This document shows, piece after piece, positions 8,928 through 17,239 of a DNA stretch of 64,000 nt. Position 1 is the stretch's first letter. Every line of letters starts with the position of its first letter. The notes under the pieces are model-generated. The model was not told the DNA's origin. It searched no databases and saw only the letters and a program-made list of their open reading frames with translations. Origin of the DNA: Candidatus Bipolaricaulota bacterium. Its GTDB lineage: Bacteria; Bipolaricaulota; Bipolaricaulia; Bipolaricaulales; Bipolaricaulaceae. The stretch covers positions 1-64,000 of the forward strand of contig JAUQPF010000046.1 in NCBI GenBank assembly GCA_030550535.1, read 5' to 3'. A program made the translations under genes and the position numbers.

Positions 8928-10953
8928 GCGCGCGGAGCCCTTCGTCTTCTTCTTCCAGGGGAGGGAGCTCTTGGCCTACTCGGGGGAGACCATCGCCTCC
9001 GCCCTTTTTGCCCACGGCATCCGCGTCTTTGGGCGTCACCCCAAGGACGGTTCCCCCCAGGGGATCTTCTGCGCCAACGGGCAGTGCGCTCAATGCCTGG
9101 TCCTCGCGGATGGACGGCCTGTCAAGGCCTGCATGACCCTCGTGCGGCCCGGGATGCGCGTGGCCCCCTTGGATGGGCTTCCCCAGGCCCCGCCTCCGCC
9201 CGAGCACCTGGCGTTCCGGGCCATCGAAGAGGTCGAGGTGGAAGCCCTGGTGATCGGGGGCGGGCCGGCGGGGATGTCCGCAGCCCTCGAGCTCGGAAGG
9301 CTGGGGGTGAAGACCCTCCTTGTGGACGACAAACACCGCCTGGGCGGAAAGCTTCTCCTTCAGACGCACCGTTTCTTCGGCTCCCGGGAGGCCGTCTATG
9401 CCGGGACCCGCGGGATCGTCATCGCCGAGAACCTCGCCGCCGAGGTGCAGGCCCAAAGGTCTGTGGAGGTTTGGCTCAACTCCCCGGCCCTGGCGGTGTT
9501 CAGCGACCGCAAGGTGGGCATCCTGCGGGAGGGCCGAAGGTACGTGCTTGTGCGCCCGCGCGTCCTTGTGGTGGCCACCGGCGCGCGGGAGCGCTCCTTG
9601 GTCTTCCCCGGGAACACCTTGCCCGGGGTCTATGGGGCGGGCGCGTTCCAGACCCTGGTGAACCGGGACCTCGTGCGGGCTGCGGAGCGGTTGTTCGTGG
9701 TGGGCGGAGGGAACGTTGGCCTCATCGCTGCTTACCACGCGCTCCAAGCGGGGATCAGGGTGGTGGGCCTGTGCGAGGCCCTGCCCGAATGCACCGGCTA
9801 CAAGGTCCACAAGGACAAGCTCCTCCGTCTGGGTGTGCCCATCTACACTTCGCACACGGTGGTGGCCGCCCACGGGAAGGATCACGTGGAGGCCATCACC
9901 ATCGCCCAGGTGGACGAGAAATTCCAGCGCATCCCGGGCACCGAGAAGACGTTCGGTTGCGATACGATCCTCATTGCGGTGGGATTGGATCCCGTGGACG
10001 AGTTCTACCGCAAGGCCCAGGAGTTCGGGATTCCGGCCTTCGCCGCGGGCGACGCCCAGGAGATCGCCGAGGCTTCCGCGGCCATCTTCACCGGCCGCAT
10101 CGCCGGCCGCCGGGCCGCCCAGGCCCTGGGCCGGGGTGTGGAGATCCCCGCGGAGTGGGAAAGAACAGCGGAGGTCCTCAAATCCCGGCCCGGGCGGATC
10201 CATCCCCCGCCTGCCCTTCCCCCTCTTTCGGTTTTCCCCGTGCTCCACTGCGTCCAGGAGATCCCTTGCGATCCCTGCGCTTCCGTCTGCCCCCTGGGGC
10301 TCATCCAGGTGGACCGCGAGGACATTCGGAACCCCCCACGATTCCGTGGGGAAAGGCCTTGCAGCGGCTGCGCGCGCTGTGTTGCGTTCTGCCCAGGATT
10401 AGCCATCACCCTTGTGGACTTCCGTAAGGACCCGGAGCATCCGGTGGTGACCGTCCCCTGGGAGTTCGGCACCGATGCGCTTGGGGTGGGAAAGGCTGTG
10501 CTCGCTGTGGACGCGGAGGGGAAAGCCTTGGGTTCCGCGGAAGTCCTCGGGGTCTCCCAAGTGCCCGGTGCCGATCACACGCTCCTTGTGCGGCTTAAGG
10601 TGCCTGAAGAATGGGCCACGAGGGTCGCGGGGATGCGCGTTCTCCAAGAGGAGGAAGCGGGGATTCCGGCTGAGCCCCTCCCGATCTCGGAGGAGGCCAT
10701 CGTCTGCCGGTGCGAGCGCGTGGGGGCTAGCGCGATCCGAGCCCTCATTCGCCAAGGCGTGCGCGATTTGAACGAGATCAAAGCGGTGACTCGAGCTGGC
10801 ATGGGGGCCTGCGGGGGCAAAACTTGCCGGAACCTCATCCTCCGCCTCTTCCGGGAGGAGGGCGTGCCCTTGGAGGAGGTCACGGACTTCGTGGGGCGGC
10901 CCCTCTTTTTGGAGGTCCCGCTGGGGATCTTCGCGGGAATGGAGGAGCCGTGA
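8893..10953 (+). CDS. Fused 2Fe-2S / FAD-NAD / 2x4Fe-4S / BFD oxidoreductase (LhpF/HcnAB/PDH-alpha type)
   Basis: 686 residues from GTG 8893. Domain order: an N-terminal plant-type 2Fe-2S domain like HcnA or sarcosine oxidase alpha (Cys60, 65, 68, 80); an FAD domain with GGGPAG at 122-127; a second Rossmann motif GGGNVG at 271-276; two 4Fe-4S clusters (Cys453/459/462/466 and Cys490/493/496/500); and a C-terminal BFD-like 2Fe-2S domain (Cys605, 607, 640, 645). Related proteins carry electrons from DAO-type amine dehydrogenases such as dye-linked L-proline dehydrogenase, D-hydroxyproline dehydrogenase LhpBEF and HcnABC. Here small and large subunits are fused. The DAO partner follows with a GTGA overlap. 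Electron acceptor (ferredoxin or NAD) and substrate are not visible in the sequence. Confidence 0.88.
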   Translation: MRLEKHPILEVKRAEPFVFFFQGRELLAYSGETIASALFAHGIRVFGRHPKDGSPQGIFCANGQCAQCLVLADGRPVKACMTLVRPGMRVAPLDGLPQAPPPPEHLAFRAIEEVEVEALVIGGGPAGMSAALELGRLGVKTLLVDDKHRLGGKLLLQTHRFFGSREAVYAGTRGIVIAENLAAEVQAQRSVEVWLNSPALAVFSDRKVGILREGRRYVLVRPRVLVVATGARERSLVFPGNTLPGVYGAGAFQTLVNRDLVRAAERLFVVGGGNVGLIAAYHALQAGIRVVGLCEALPECTGYKVHKDKLLRLGVPIYTSHTVVAAHGKDHVEAITIAQVDEKFQRIPGTEKTFGCDTILIAVGLDPVDEFYRKAQEFGIPAFAAGDAQEIAEASAAIFTGRIAGRRAAQALGRGVEIPAEWERTAEVLKSRPGRIHPPPALPPLSVFPVLHCVQEIPCDPCASVCPLGLIQVDREDIRNPPRFRGERPCSGCARCVAFCPGLAITLVDFRKDPEHPVVTVPWEFGTDALGVGKAVLAVDAEGKALGSAEVLGVSQVPGADHTLLVRLKVPEEWATRVAGMRVLQEEEAGIPAEPLPISEEAIVCRCERVGASAIRALIRQGVRDLNEIKAVTRAGMGACGGKTCRNLILRLFREEGVPLEEVTDFVGRPLFLEVPLGIFAGMEEP

Positions 10954-12098
10954 GCTACGATGTTGTGGTGATCGGCGCGGGGAGCGTGGGCACCCCCGCG
11001 GCCTTTTATCTTGCCCGCGAGGGCCTTAGGGTCCTGGTGATCGACCGTTTGCCAAGTCCGGGACAGGGCTCGAACAAGGCCGCCATCGGCGGCGTGCGCG
11101 CCACCCACTCCGATCCCGCCAAGATCCGCCTGGGCCTGCGCACCATCGAGATCCTCACCCGCTTTGAGGAGGAATTCGGCTACGACGTGGAATGGCGTCC
11201 GGGCGGTTACGTGTTCGTGGCCTACCGTCCCGAGGAGGAACGGGTCCTCAAAGACTTGGTGGCCCTTCAGCGCTCCTTTGGCCTGAACATCCGCTGGTGC
11301 GAGGCCGACGAGCTTTTGCGCATCGTCCCGGATTTGAACCCCGAGGGCCTTCGGGGCGGGACCTATTCGCCGGGGGACGGCCATTGTTCCCCCCTCCTCC
11401 TTTGCCATGCCTATTACGAGCTCGCGAAAAAGGAGGGCGTGGAGTTTCGCTTCCGTGAGGAAGTGGTGGGGATTGAGGCGCGGGGTGGGCGGGTTCACGC
11501 GGTGCGCACGGACCGAGGCCTTTACCCCACAGCGGTGGTGCTCAACGCCGCCGGCGCTTGGGCGGCGCAAATCGGAAAACTTCTGGGTGTGGACCACCCC
11601 GTTTATCCCGATTGCCATGAGGCCGGGATCACCGAGCCTGTGGCCCACTTTCTCGATCCCATGATCGTGGACATCCGACCGGGTCCGGGCTCGGCCAACT
11701 GCTACTTCCACCAGCTCGCTACCGGGCAGATCGCCTTCTGCATCACGCCGGAGCCGCCCATCCTCGGCGAGGACCGCCGGGAGACGAGCGGGTTTTTGCC
11801 CCAGGTGGCCCGAAGGATCATCCAGGTGGTGCCGCGGCTTTCGGGAATACGGGTGCGCCGAACTTGGCGGGGTCTTTACCCCATGACCCCCGATGGCCTC
11901 CCCCTCGTGGGCTGGGCCGAGGAGGTGGAGGGGTACCTCGTGGCCATCGGGCTTTGCGGCCAGGGAGTCATGTTGGGGCCGGCGCTGGGCGAGCTTTTGG
12001 CCCGGCGCGTCGTGGGAACCCCTTGTCCCGAGGATCAGGTGGTCCTGCGCAACCTTTCCCCCGCGCGCAGCTTCCAAAAGGAGGAGGTCCTGCGCTAG
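10950..12098 (+). CDS. DAO-family FAD-dependent amine/imino-acid dehydrogenase, catalytic subunit
   Basis: 382 residues from GTG 10950; the track's earlier start at 10824 would lie inside the flavoprotein gene. The N-terminal dinucleotide fold VVVIGAGSVGTPAAFYLAREG and the C-terminal FAD block YPMTPDGLPLVGWA...GLCGQGVMLGPALGELLA mark the DAO family (sarcosine oxidase beta, HcnC, LhpB, proline dehydrogenase beta). It would oxidise a C-N bond and pass electrons to the fused Fe-S flavoprotein upstream. Last gene of the liv operon. Given the HypD-like enzyme divergently encoded, proline or hydroxyproline is an attractive substrate, but glycine betaine derivatives or other amines cannot be excluded. 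Confidence 0.88.
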   Translation: MSYDVVVIGAGSVGTPAAFYLAREGLRVLVIDRLPSPGQGSNKAAIGGVRATHSDPAKIRLGLRTIEILTRFEEEFGYDVEWRPGGYVFVAYRPEEERVLKDLVALQRSFGLNIRWCEADELLRIVPDLNPEGLRGGTYSPGDGHCSPLLLCHAYYELAKKEGVEFRFREEVVGIEARGGRVHAVRTDRGLYPTAVVLNAAGAWAAQIGKLLGVDHPVYPDCHEAGITEPVAHFLDPMIVDIRPGPGSANCYFHQLATGQIAFCITPEPPILGEDRRETSGFLPQVARRIIQVVPRLSGIRVRRTWRGLYPMTPDGLPLVGWAEEVEGYLVAIGLCGQGVMLGPALGELLARRVVGTPCPEDQVVLRNLSPARSFQKEEVLR

Positions 12099-12105
12099 CG
12101 TAGGA

Positions 12106-13026
12106 TCAGGACCTTCCCCCCAAAAGCAAGGCCAAGACGGCCTTCTGCGCGTGCAGCCGGTTCTCCGCCTGGTCGAAGATCACGGAGTTCCGACTGCGCG
12201 CGGCCTCGTAGGTGATCTCCTCCCCGTAGTGGGCGGGAAGGCAGTGCATGACGAGGCAGTCCGGCTTGGCGAAGGAAAGGAGCTCCAAGCTCACCGTGTA
12301 GCCCTGGAATTTTTTGCGGCGCAGCTCGGCCTGGGCCTCCTGCCCCATGCTGGTCCACACGTCGGTGTAGAGGACATCGGCGTCCTTGGCGGCCTCTTTG
12401 GGGTCGCGCAGGATCGCGATCTCCGCGCCCAAGGCCCGGGCCTCCGCCACGATGCGGGCGTTCGGCTCGTGTCCCTCCGGACAGGCGATGCGGAAGTGCA
12501 TCCCTAGCTTGGCCGAGGCCTCGATCAGGGAGTTCGCTACATTGTTGCCATCGCCGATGAAGGCGAGGGTCAGGCCCGAAAGCCTCCGTTTTTTCTCCCA
12601 GATGGTGAGCACATCGGCCAGGGCCTGGCAGGGGTGGAGGAGGTCCGAGAGCCCATTGATCACGGGCACGGTGGCAAAACGCGCGAGCTCCTCCACCACC
12701 TCGTGCCCGAACACGCGGGCCATGATCCCATCCACGTAGCGCGAGAGGTTCAGGGCCACGTCCTCCACGGTCTCCCGCTGCCCAAGCTTTATGTCCTCCG
12801 GACCGAGGTACAGGGCATAGCCGCCCAGCTGCCACATCCCCACCTCGAAGGAGACGCGGGTGCGCAACGAAGGTTTTTGGAAGACCATGGCCAAGGTTTT
12901 CCCCCGGAGGATGTGGTCGTGGCGCACGCCCGCCCTGTGTTCCCGCTTCAAATGAGCGGCGAGCTCCAAGACTTCCCAGATCTCTTGGGTACTCCAATCG
13001 CCTAGGCTCACGAGGTCGCGCTTCAC
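12106..13026 (-). CDS. argF: Ornithine carbamoyltransferase
   Basis: 306 residues, normal length. The carbamoyl-phosphate motif is SLRTRVSFE (S-x-R-T-R), HPCQALAD gives the second phosphate-binding block, and HCLPAHYGEEI is the ornithine-loop signature of OTCases (HCLPxH). It makes citrulline and phosphate from ornithine and carbamoyl phosphate in the cytoplasm. It lacks other arg genes as neighbours, so an anabolic or a catabolic (ADI pathway) role cannot be told apart. Its start overlaps the stop of a stand-alone RAM-domain gene by four bases. It converges on the DAO gene with 7 bases between stops. Confidence 0.93.
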   Translation of the reverse strand: MKRDLVSLGDWSTQEIWEVLELAAHLKREHRAGVRHDHILRGKTLAMVFQKPSLRTRVSFEVGMWQLGGYALYLGPEDIKLGQRETVEDVALNLSRYVDGIMARVFGHEVVEELARFATVPVINGLSDLLHPCQALADVLTIWEKKRRLSGLTLAFIGDGNNVANSLIEASAKLGMHFRIACPEGHEPNARIVAEARALGAEIAILRDPKEAAKDADVLYTDVWTSMGQEAQAELRRKKFQGYTVSLELLSFAKPDCLVMHCLPAHYGEEITYEAARSRNSVIFDQAENRLHAQKAVLALLLGGRS

Positions 13027-13295
13027 GACGCCCCCTTTCCGGGCTTGGTGGTGACGATGTGGGTGCTGGTGGAGAACACCCCCTCCACCTGGCGGATCTC
13101 CTCCGTCACGATCTTGTAGAGCTCCGCCACGGAGAAGCTGGAGGGGAGCTCATCGAACTCCAAATAGGCGATGATGTCGTAGTCGCCGAACACGGTGTCC
13201 ACCCTTTTCACGTGCGGTTTTTTCCGCAATTCCTCGGCCACCTTCTCCTCCGTTGCCCCCCGACAGCGAATGAGCACGTACGCGGCCACCGGCAT
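13023..13295 (-). CDS. Stand-alone Lrp/AsnC ligand-binding (RAM) domain protein
   Basis: 90 residues, the whole protein being one alpha/beta RAM domain: AAYVLIRCRGATEEKVAEEL, then VKRVDTVFGDYDIIAYLEF, then a C-terminal VEGVFSTSTHIV. There is no helix-turn-helix, so it cannot act alone as a DNA-binding Lrp regulator. Such stand-alone RAM proteins bind amino acids and may pair with full-length Lrp proteins. It is co-transcribed with argF (4-base overlap), so it may sense an amino acid of that pathway. A possible -10 TAAGAT lies 15 bases before the ATG with a GGTGAG ribosome site. Confidence 0.88.
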   Translation of the reverse strand: MPVAAYVLIRCRGATEEKVAEELRKKPHVKRVDTVFGDYDIIAYLEFDELPSSFSVAELYKIVTEEIRQVEGVFSTSTHIVTTKPGKGAS

Positions 13296-13310
13296 GTTCT
13301 CACCGGGAGC

Positions 13311-13316
13311 ATCTTA
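13311..13316 (-). promoter_or_regulatory. Possible -10 box TAAGAT for RAM-argF
   Basis: On the minus strand TAAGAT precedes the RAM-domain ATG by 15 bases, with GGTGAG between them as a weak ribosome site. No clear -35 was recognised. Confidence 0.35.
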
Positions 13317-13345
13317 TCCGCGGTCCCTTGGAGCGGCCACGGCGA

Positions 13346-13374
13346 TTGGGCCCTTTTGTGAGTCCCGCTACAAT
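13346..13374 (+). promoter_or_regulatory. Leaderless promoter of gltX (TTGGGC-17-TACAAT)
   Basis: TTGGGC (13346-13351) and TACAAT (13369-13374) are spaced 17 bases apart. The ATG of gltX begins 8 bases after the -10 box, so the transcript should start at or within a base or two of the start codon. There is no Shine-Dalgarno sequence. Confidence 0.65.
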
Positions 13375-13382
13375 TCGTCGCT

Positions 13383-14693
13383 ATGACCGGCGTTCGCGTG
13401 AGGTTTGCGCCGAGCCCCACGGGCTACCTGCACGTGGGCGGAGCCCGTACGGCTCTGTTCAACTGGCTCTTTGCCCGCCATCATGGGGGCACGTTCATCC
13501 TGCGCATCGAGGACACGGACCGCACCCGTTCCACCGAGGAGGCCATCGACCAGATCGTGGCCTCCCTGCGCTGGCTTGGGCTGGATTGGGACGAGTTCTA
13601 TCGTCAGACGGAGAGGCTGAGTCTCCATCAGCGCTACGCGGAGGAGCTCCTCCGTCGGGGCGCGGCCTACGAGGCCGACGGCGCCATCTGGTTCCGCATG
13701 CCCAAAGAGGGCGTGACCGTTGTGCACGACCTCATCGCTGGAAAAGTGGAGTTCCAAAATCGCGAATTCAAGGATCTTGTGATCCTCCGCTCCGATGGCA
13801 CGCCCACCTACAACTTCGCCTGTGTCGTGGACGACACCGAAATGGGCATCACCCACGTGATCCGTGGGGACGAGCACCTCCCCAACACCCCAAAGCAACT
13901 GCACATGTACTGGGCCTTGGGTCTCACGCCTCCCAAATTCGCGCACATTCCCCTCATCCTTGGCCCGGATCGTACCAAGCTCTCCAAGCGCCACGGCGCC
14001 GTGTCCGTCCTGGAGTACCGCCGGAAAGGGATCCTCCCCGAGGCCATGGTGAACTTTCTGGCCCGTCTGGGCTGGTCCCACGGGGATCAGGAGATCTTCT
14101 CCCGGGAGGAGCTCATTCGGTATTTCGATCTGGACGGCGTGGGACAGTCGCCCTCCGTTTTCGACGAACAGAAGCTCCTTTGGCTCAATCGGGAGTGGAT
14201 GCGGCGCCTCCCGGTGGACGAACTCGCGGAGTTGCTCAAGGAGTTCCTGGTGCTAGAAGGGGTGGCCTCTTCGGAGGAGATCGAAGCCCTGCCTAAGACC
14301 ACCCTGTACCGGGCGGTGGAGCTCTTCCGCGACCGCAGCCGAACCCTCGTGGAGCTGGCGCACACGGCGCGCATGCTCTTCCCCGGGGAGCTTGCGGTCC
14401 CGGCCGAGGCCCAGGAGCTCCTCCAGCCGGAGCTGGCCGGACCCTTTGTGGCCATCGCCCAGGCCCTGGAGAGGGCTGGGGATCCAAGTCCAATGGGCCT
14501 GGAAACCACCATTCGGGAGGTGTTGGCCCAGCTGAACCTTCCGCTCAAGGCGGTGGCCCTGCCCATGCGGGTGGTGGTGAGCGGATCGCGGGTGGGGCCC
14601 GGGCTCTTCGAGGTGCTGGCCCTGGTGGGGCCCAAGCTGGCGGCGGAGCGCCTCCACCGGGCCGCGGAAAAACTCAAGGAGATGAAAGGGTGA
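13383..14693 (+). CDS. gltX: Glutamyl-tRNA synthetase
   Basis: 436 residues, class I aminoacyl-tRNA synthetase charging tRNA-Glu. The HIGH motif is present as SPTGYLHVGGAR, followed by LRIEDTDRTRS. The KMSKS loop is KLSKRHGAVSV. The C-terminal anticodon-binding part is somewhat short; discriminating or non-discriminating charging cannot be judged here, and GatCAB is not in the window. It leads a three-gene run with a secreted thioredoxin (3-base gap) and uppP. The start is fixed by a TACAAT box 8 bases upstream rather than by a ribosome site. Confidence 0.97.
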   Translation: MTGVRVRFAPSPTGYLHVGGARTALFNWLFARHHGGTFILRIEDTDRTRSTEEAIDQIVASLRWLGLDWDEFYRQTERLSLHQRYAEELLRRGAAYEADGAIWFRMPKEGVTVVHDLIAGKVEFQNREFKDLVILRSDGTPTYNFACVVDDTEMGITHVIRGDEHLPNTPKQLHMYWALGLTPPKFAHIPLILGPDRTKLSKRHGAVSVLEYRRKGILPEAMVNFLARLGWSHGDQEIFSREELIRYFDLDGVGQSPSVFDEQKLLWLNREWMRRLPVDELAELLKEFLVLEGVASSEEIEALPKTTLYRAVELFRDRSRTLVELAHTARMLFPGELAVPAEAQELLQPELAGPFVAIAQALERAGDPSPMGLETTIREVLAQLNLPLKAVALPMRVVVSGSRVGPGLFEVLALVGPKLAAERLHRAAEKLKEMKG

Positions 14694-14696
14694 ACT

Positions 14697-16343
14697 ATGC
14701 GCGCCCCGATCTTTCTCGCCCTCGCCCTTGGTCTTTCGGTTTGGTCCCAAGAGGTTCCCTTGGCCCCTGCGGATCCGGCTTCCTTGGGCCCGTGGGCCCA
14801 AGCGATCCTCCCCCTTCGCCTCCATCCCACCCCGGCAAGCCCGGTGCGCTTCGAGGGACCCTCCCTTTCCCTGCGCCTTTTTGGGGAGATCGCGCTGGGA
14901 CAGGCCCGCTACCCCTTCCTTTTGGGGGTAACCCCGCAGGGCGTTGTGAGCCTTTGGCTCGACAAAAACAGGGACGGAAGGCTCACCCCGGAGGAGGAGC
15001 TTCCCAGCGTTCGCGCCTCGAAAGCGGTGCTGTGGAGCGTCACGCTCCTTGCAGAGCCTGGCGACGGTGCTTCCTTTTCCTATCCGCTTCAGATCCTCTG
15101 GCCAGAGGGGAGGAGCTACGTGTTCCTCGTGGGCGGAGCGCCCCGGGCCGGGGAGTTCCAGGGGCGCACGGTGGTCCTCGTGGACGGGGACCTGGACGGA
15201 GTGTTTGGCACAAAGGGCGATTTTTTGGGTGTGGACGTGGACGGGGACGGCCGCATCTACGCCGAGCCCGATGGCCACGAACGCTTCAGCCTCGCCGAGG
15301 CCTTCACCTTGGAAGGCACAAGCTATCGGGTGAGCCAGGTGGCTCCGGACGGAGGGTTTATCCGTGTCGATCCCACAGCTTACGTTCCGCCCAAGGTCCC
15401 CTTGATCCCCGGGGCGCCGGCCCCTGATTTTTCCTTCCGCAACTTTTTGGATGGTCGGGTGCTGAGCTTGTCCCAATTCCGCGGGAAGGTGGTCCTTTTG
15501 GACTTCTGGGCCACGTGGTGCCCTCCTTGCATGGCCTCTCTGCCGGAGCTGCGGACGCTCTACGAGGAACTTCGCCCCCTGGGGTTCGAAATCGTGGGGG
15601 TGAGCTTGGACGAAAGCGGGGAGGATTTGAGACGCGTCGTGGAGAGCTATGCGGTGCCTTGGCCCATTGCGTTCTTCGGGCAGCGGTGGGACAACCCCGT
15701 GGCCAACCTGTACCGGGTTTACCAGATCCCCACCACGTATCTTTTGGACAGGCGCGGGATCATCCGTTTTCGGGACCTGCACGGCGAGGAACTGCGCGCG
15801 GCGGTGCGCGACCTCCTTGGGGAGCCCTCTGGAGCCGGGGAGGACGGGCAAGCCGCGGCCGCCCCTGTATTGGCCTTTTTCTTTCCCCAGGAAATTCGCC
15901 TCCGCTCGGGTGTCACCCGCTTTGCCTTGGAAATCCTGAACGACTCGCTTTTCCCGGCGGAGGAGGTGGCGATCTCCTGGGAAGGGCTGCCCGCAGGCGT
16001 AAAGGACGAGGTTCCGCCCCCTTTTCCCGTGGGGGCGGGGGAAAGGAGGCGGGTGGAGCTGACCTTGGCCGCGGACCGCTCCGTCGCCTTTTCCCAAGAC
16101 GTTTTTGTGGTGGTGAGCTACGGCTACCGAAGCGGGGACTCCCTAAGCCGTGCGACGCAGCGCCTCCCGGTACGGTTGGTCCTCGCTGAGGAAAGGCCGA
16201 AGGAGGAGGCGCCCTGGTGGGTTTGGGGGTTGCTCGTCCTCGGCCTCGCCTTGGCCGTGTGGGTCTTGGGGCGGGGGAGTCTCTTCCTTTGGCCCCTCCT
16301 TTTCCTTGTCCTCCCCCGGCTCCCGGGGTTCTGGAAGGTCTAG
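14697..16343 (+). CDS. Membrane-anchored thioredoxin-like (TlpA/ResA) protein with calcium-type loops
   Basis: 548 residues. A signal peptide covers residues 1-18. Residues 89-100 (DKNRDGRLTPEE), 163-170 and 180-188 (DVDGDGRIY) are Asp-rich loops like EF-hand or dockerin calcium sites. A TlpA/ResA thioredoxin domain occupies about 240-375 with WCPPC at 274-278. It is followed by an Ig/CARDB-like segment rich in beta strand (about 390-505) and a C-terminal membrane helix. It should act as an extracytoplasmic disulfide reductase or cytochrome/lipoprotein maturation factor. The combination of calcium loops, redox domain and C-terminal anchor is unusual; the target is unknown. Co-transcribed with gltX and uppP. 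Confidence 0.82.
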   Translation: MRAPIFLALALGLSVWSQEVPLAPADPASLGPWAQAILPLRLHPTPASPVRFEGPSLSLRLFGEIALGQARYPFLLGVTPQGVVSLWLDKNRDGRLTPEEELPSVRASKAVLWSVTLLAEPGDGASFSYPLQILWPEGRSYVFLVGGAPRAGEFQGRTVVLVDGDLDGVFGTKGDFLGVDVDGDGRIYAEPDGHERFSLAEAFTLEGTSYRVSQVAPDGGFIRVDPTAYVPPKVPLIPGAPAPDFSFRNFLDGRVLSLSQFRGKVVLLDFWATWCPPCMASLPELRTLYEELRPLGFEIVGVSLDESGEDLRRVVESYAVPWPIAFFGQRWDNPVANLYRVYQIPTTYLLDRRGIIRFRDLHGEELRAAVRDLLGEPSGAGEDGQAAAAPVLAFFFPQEIRLRSGVTRFALEILNDSLFPAEEVAISWEGLPAGVKDEVPPPFPVGAGERRRVELTLAADRSVAFSQDVFVVVSYGYRSGDSLSRATQRLPVRLVLAEERPKEEAPWWVWGLLVLGLALAVWVLGRGSLFLWPLLFLVLPRLPGFWKV

Positions 16344-16356
16344 CCCGGGGGCCCGG

Positions 16357-17118
16357 GTGGTCCGCTACCTCCTTCTCGGTTTGATCCAGGGGATCACGGA
16401 GTTCCTGCCGGTGAGCAGCTCCGCCCATCTTCTTCTGGCCCAGCGCGGGCTTGGGCTTGGGGAGCCTGGGCCTCTCCTTGTGGCCTTCGCCCATCTTGGG
16501 ACCCTGGGCGCGGTGCTCCTTTGGTTTTTCCGCGATTTGGCGGGCCTGGCCCAGGGGCTTTGGCGCGGGAATCCCGAGGCCCGGCGGTATTGGGGAGCCT
16601 TGGGCCTGGGAACCCTCCCCTTGGTCCTCGCGGCTGGGGTTGCGCGCGGTCGGCTCGACCAGGTTTTTCGCACAGAATGGGTGCCGTTCTTTCTTTTGGC
16701 AAACGGGCTCTTCCTTGTGGGGGTCGGACGCACGCCTTCCCCCCTGCCTTGCCGCACCTTGGGCCCGCGTGAGGCCCTTGCCGTGGGGCTTGCGCAGATG
16801 CTCGCCATCCTTCCCGGGCTTTCCCGCGCGGGCTTGACCCTGGCCACGGGCCTCCGCCTGGGATTAGAGGGGAAAGAGGTGTTTCGCTTCTCTTTCCTCC
16901 TTGGGATTCCGGCCATCGTGGGCGGGGCCCTGCTTGCGGCGTGGGAGGAAAGCGCGGGCGTGGAGAGCTGGGCCGGCTTGTCCTTGACCGCGGGGGCTGC
17001 GTTCCTCTCCGGCCTTTTCGCCCTGGCCTTGCTGGCCCGAGCTGTGCGGCGGCGCGCCCTCTGGCCGTTCGGCCTCTACTGCCTCCTTTTGGGCCTCCTC
17101 GCCCTGTCCTGGCGATAA
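16357..17118 (+). CDS. uppP: Undecaprenyl-diphosphatase (BacA/UppP)
   Basis: 253 residues from GTG 16357, where the family's N-terminal motif QGITEFLPVSSSAHLLL begins; the track ORF from 16150 adds unrelated residues. The second catalytic motif is PGLSRAG (usually PGxSRSG). It has about eight membrane helices. It recycles undecaprenyl pyrophosphate to the carrier lipid for peptidoglycan and other envelope polymers. It is slightly shorter than most homologues (about 260-275) and has an Ala for Ser in the second motif, but the core residues are intact. It lies 13 bases after the thioredoxin gene. Confidence 0.93.
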   Translation: MVRYLLLGLIQGITEFLPVSSSAHLLLAQRGLGLGEPGPLLVAFAHLGTLGAVLLWFFRDLAGLAQGLWRGNPEARRYWGALGLGTLPLVLAAGVARGRLDQVFRTEWVPFFLLANGLFLVGVGRTPSPLPCRTLGPREALAVGLAQMLAILPGLSRAGLTLATGLRLGLEGKEVFRFSFLLGIPAIVGGALLAAWEESAGVESWAGLSLTAGAAFLSGLFALALLARAVRRRALWPFGLYCLLLGLLALSWR

Positions 17119-17221
17119 GGGGACATTTGTCCAAAGCGGGGGCGCCGCTCCTCCCCTCCCCCAGGGCGGAAAACTCCCGTTCCCTTAAGCCACGCTGCCT
17201 TTTCGCTGAGGCTGTTCCCCC

Positions 17222-17238
17222 GGCACCCTCAGGGTGCC
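17222..17238. repeat. Perfect 7-bp inverted repeat at the start of the PPC-domain gene
   Basis: GGCACCC-TCA-GGGTGCC ends one base before the ATG at 17240. It occupies the place where a ribosome site would be. It could be an operator or an RNA hairpin that limits initiation. With a three-base loop the RNA form is tight but feasible. The rest of the 17119-17221 gap shows no clear promoter or other feature to me. Confidence 0.5.
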
Positions 17239-17239
17239 A

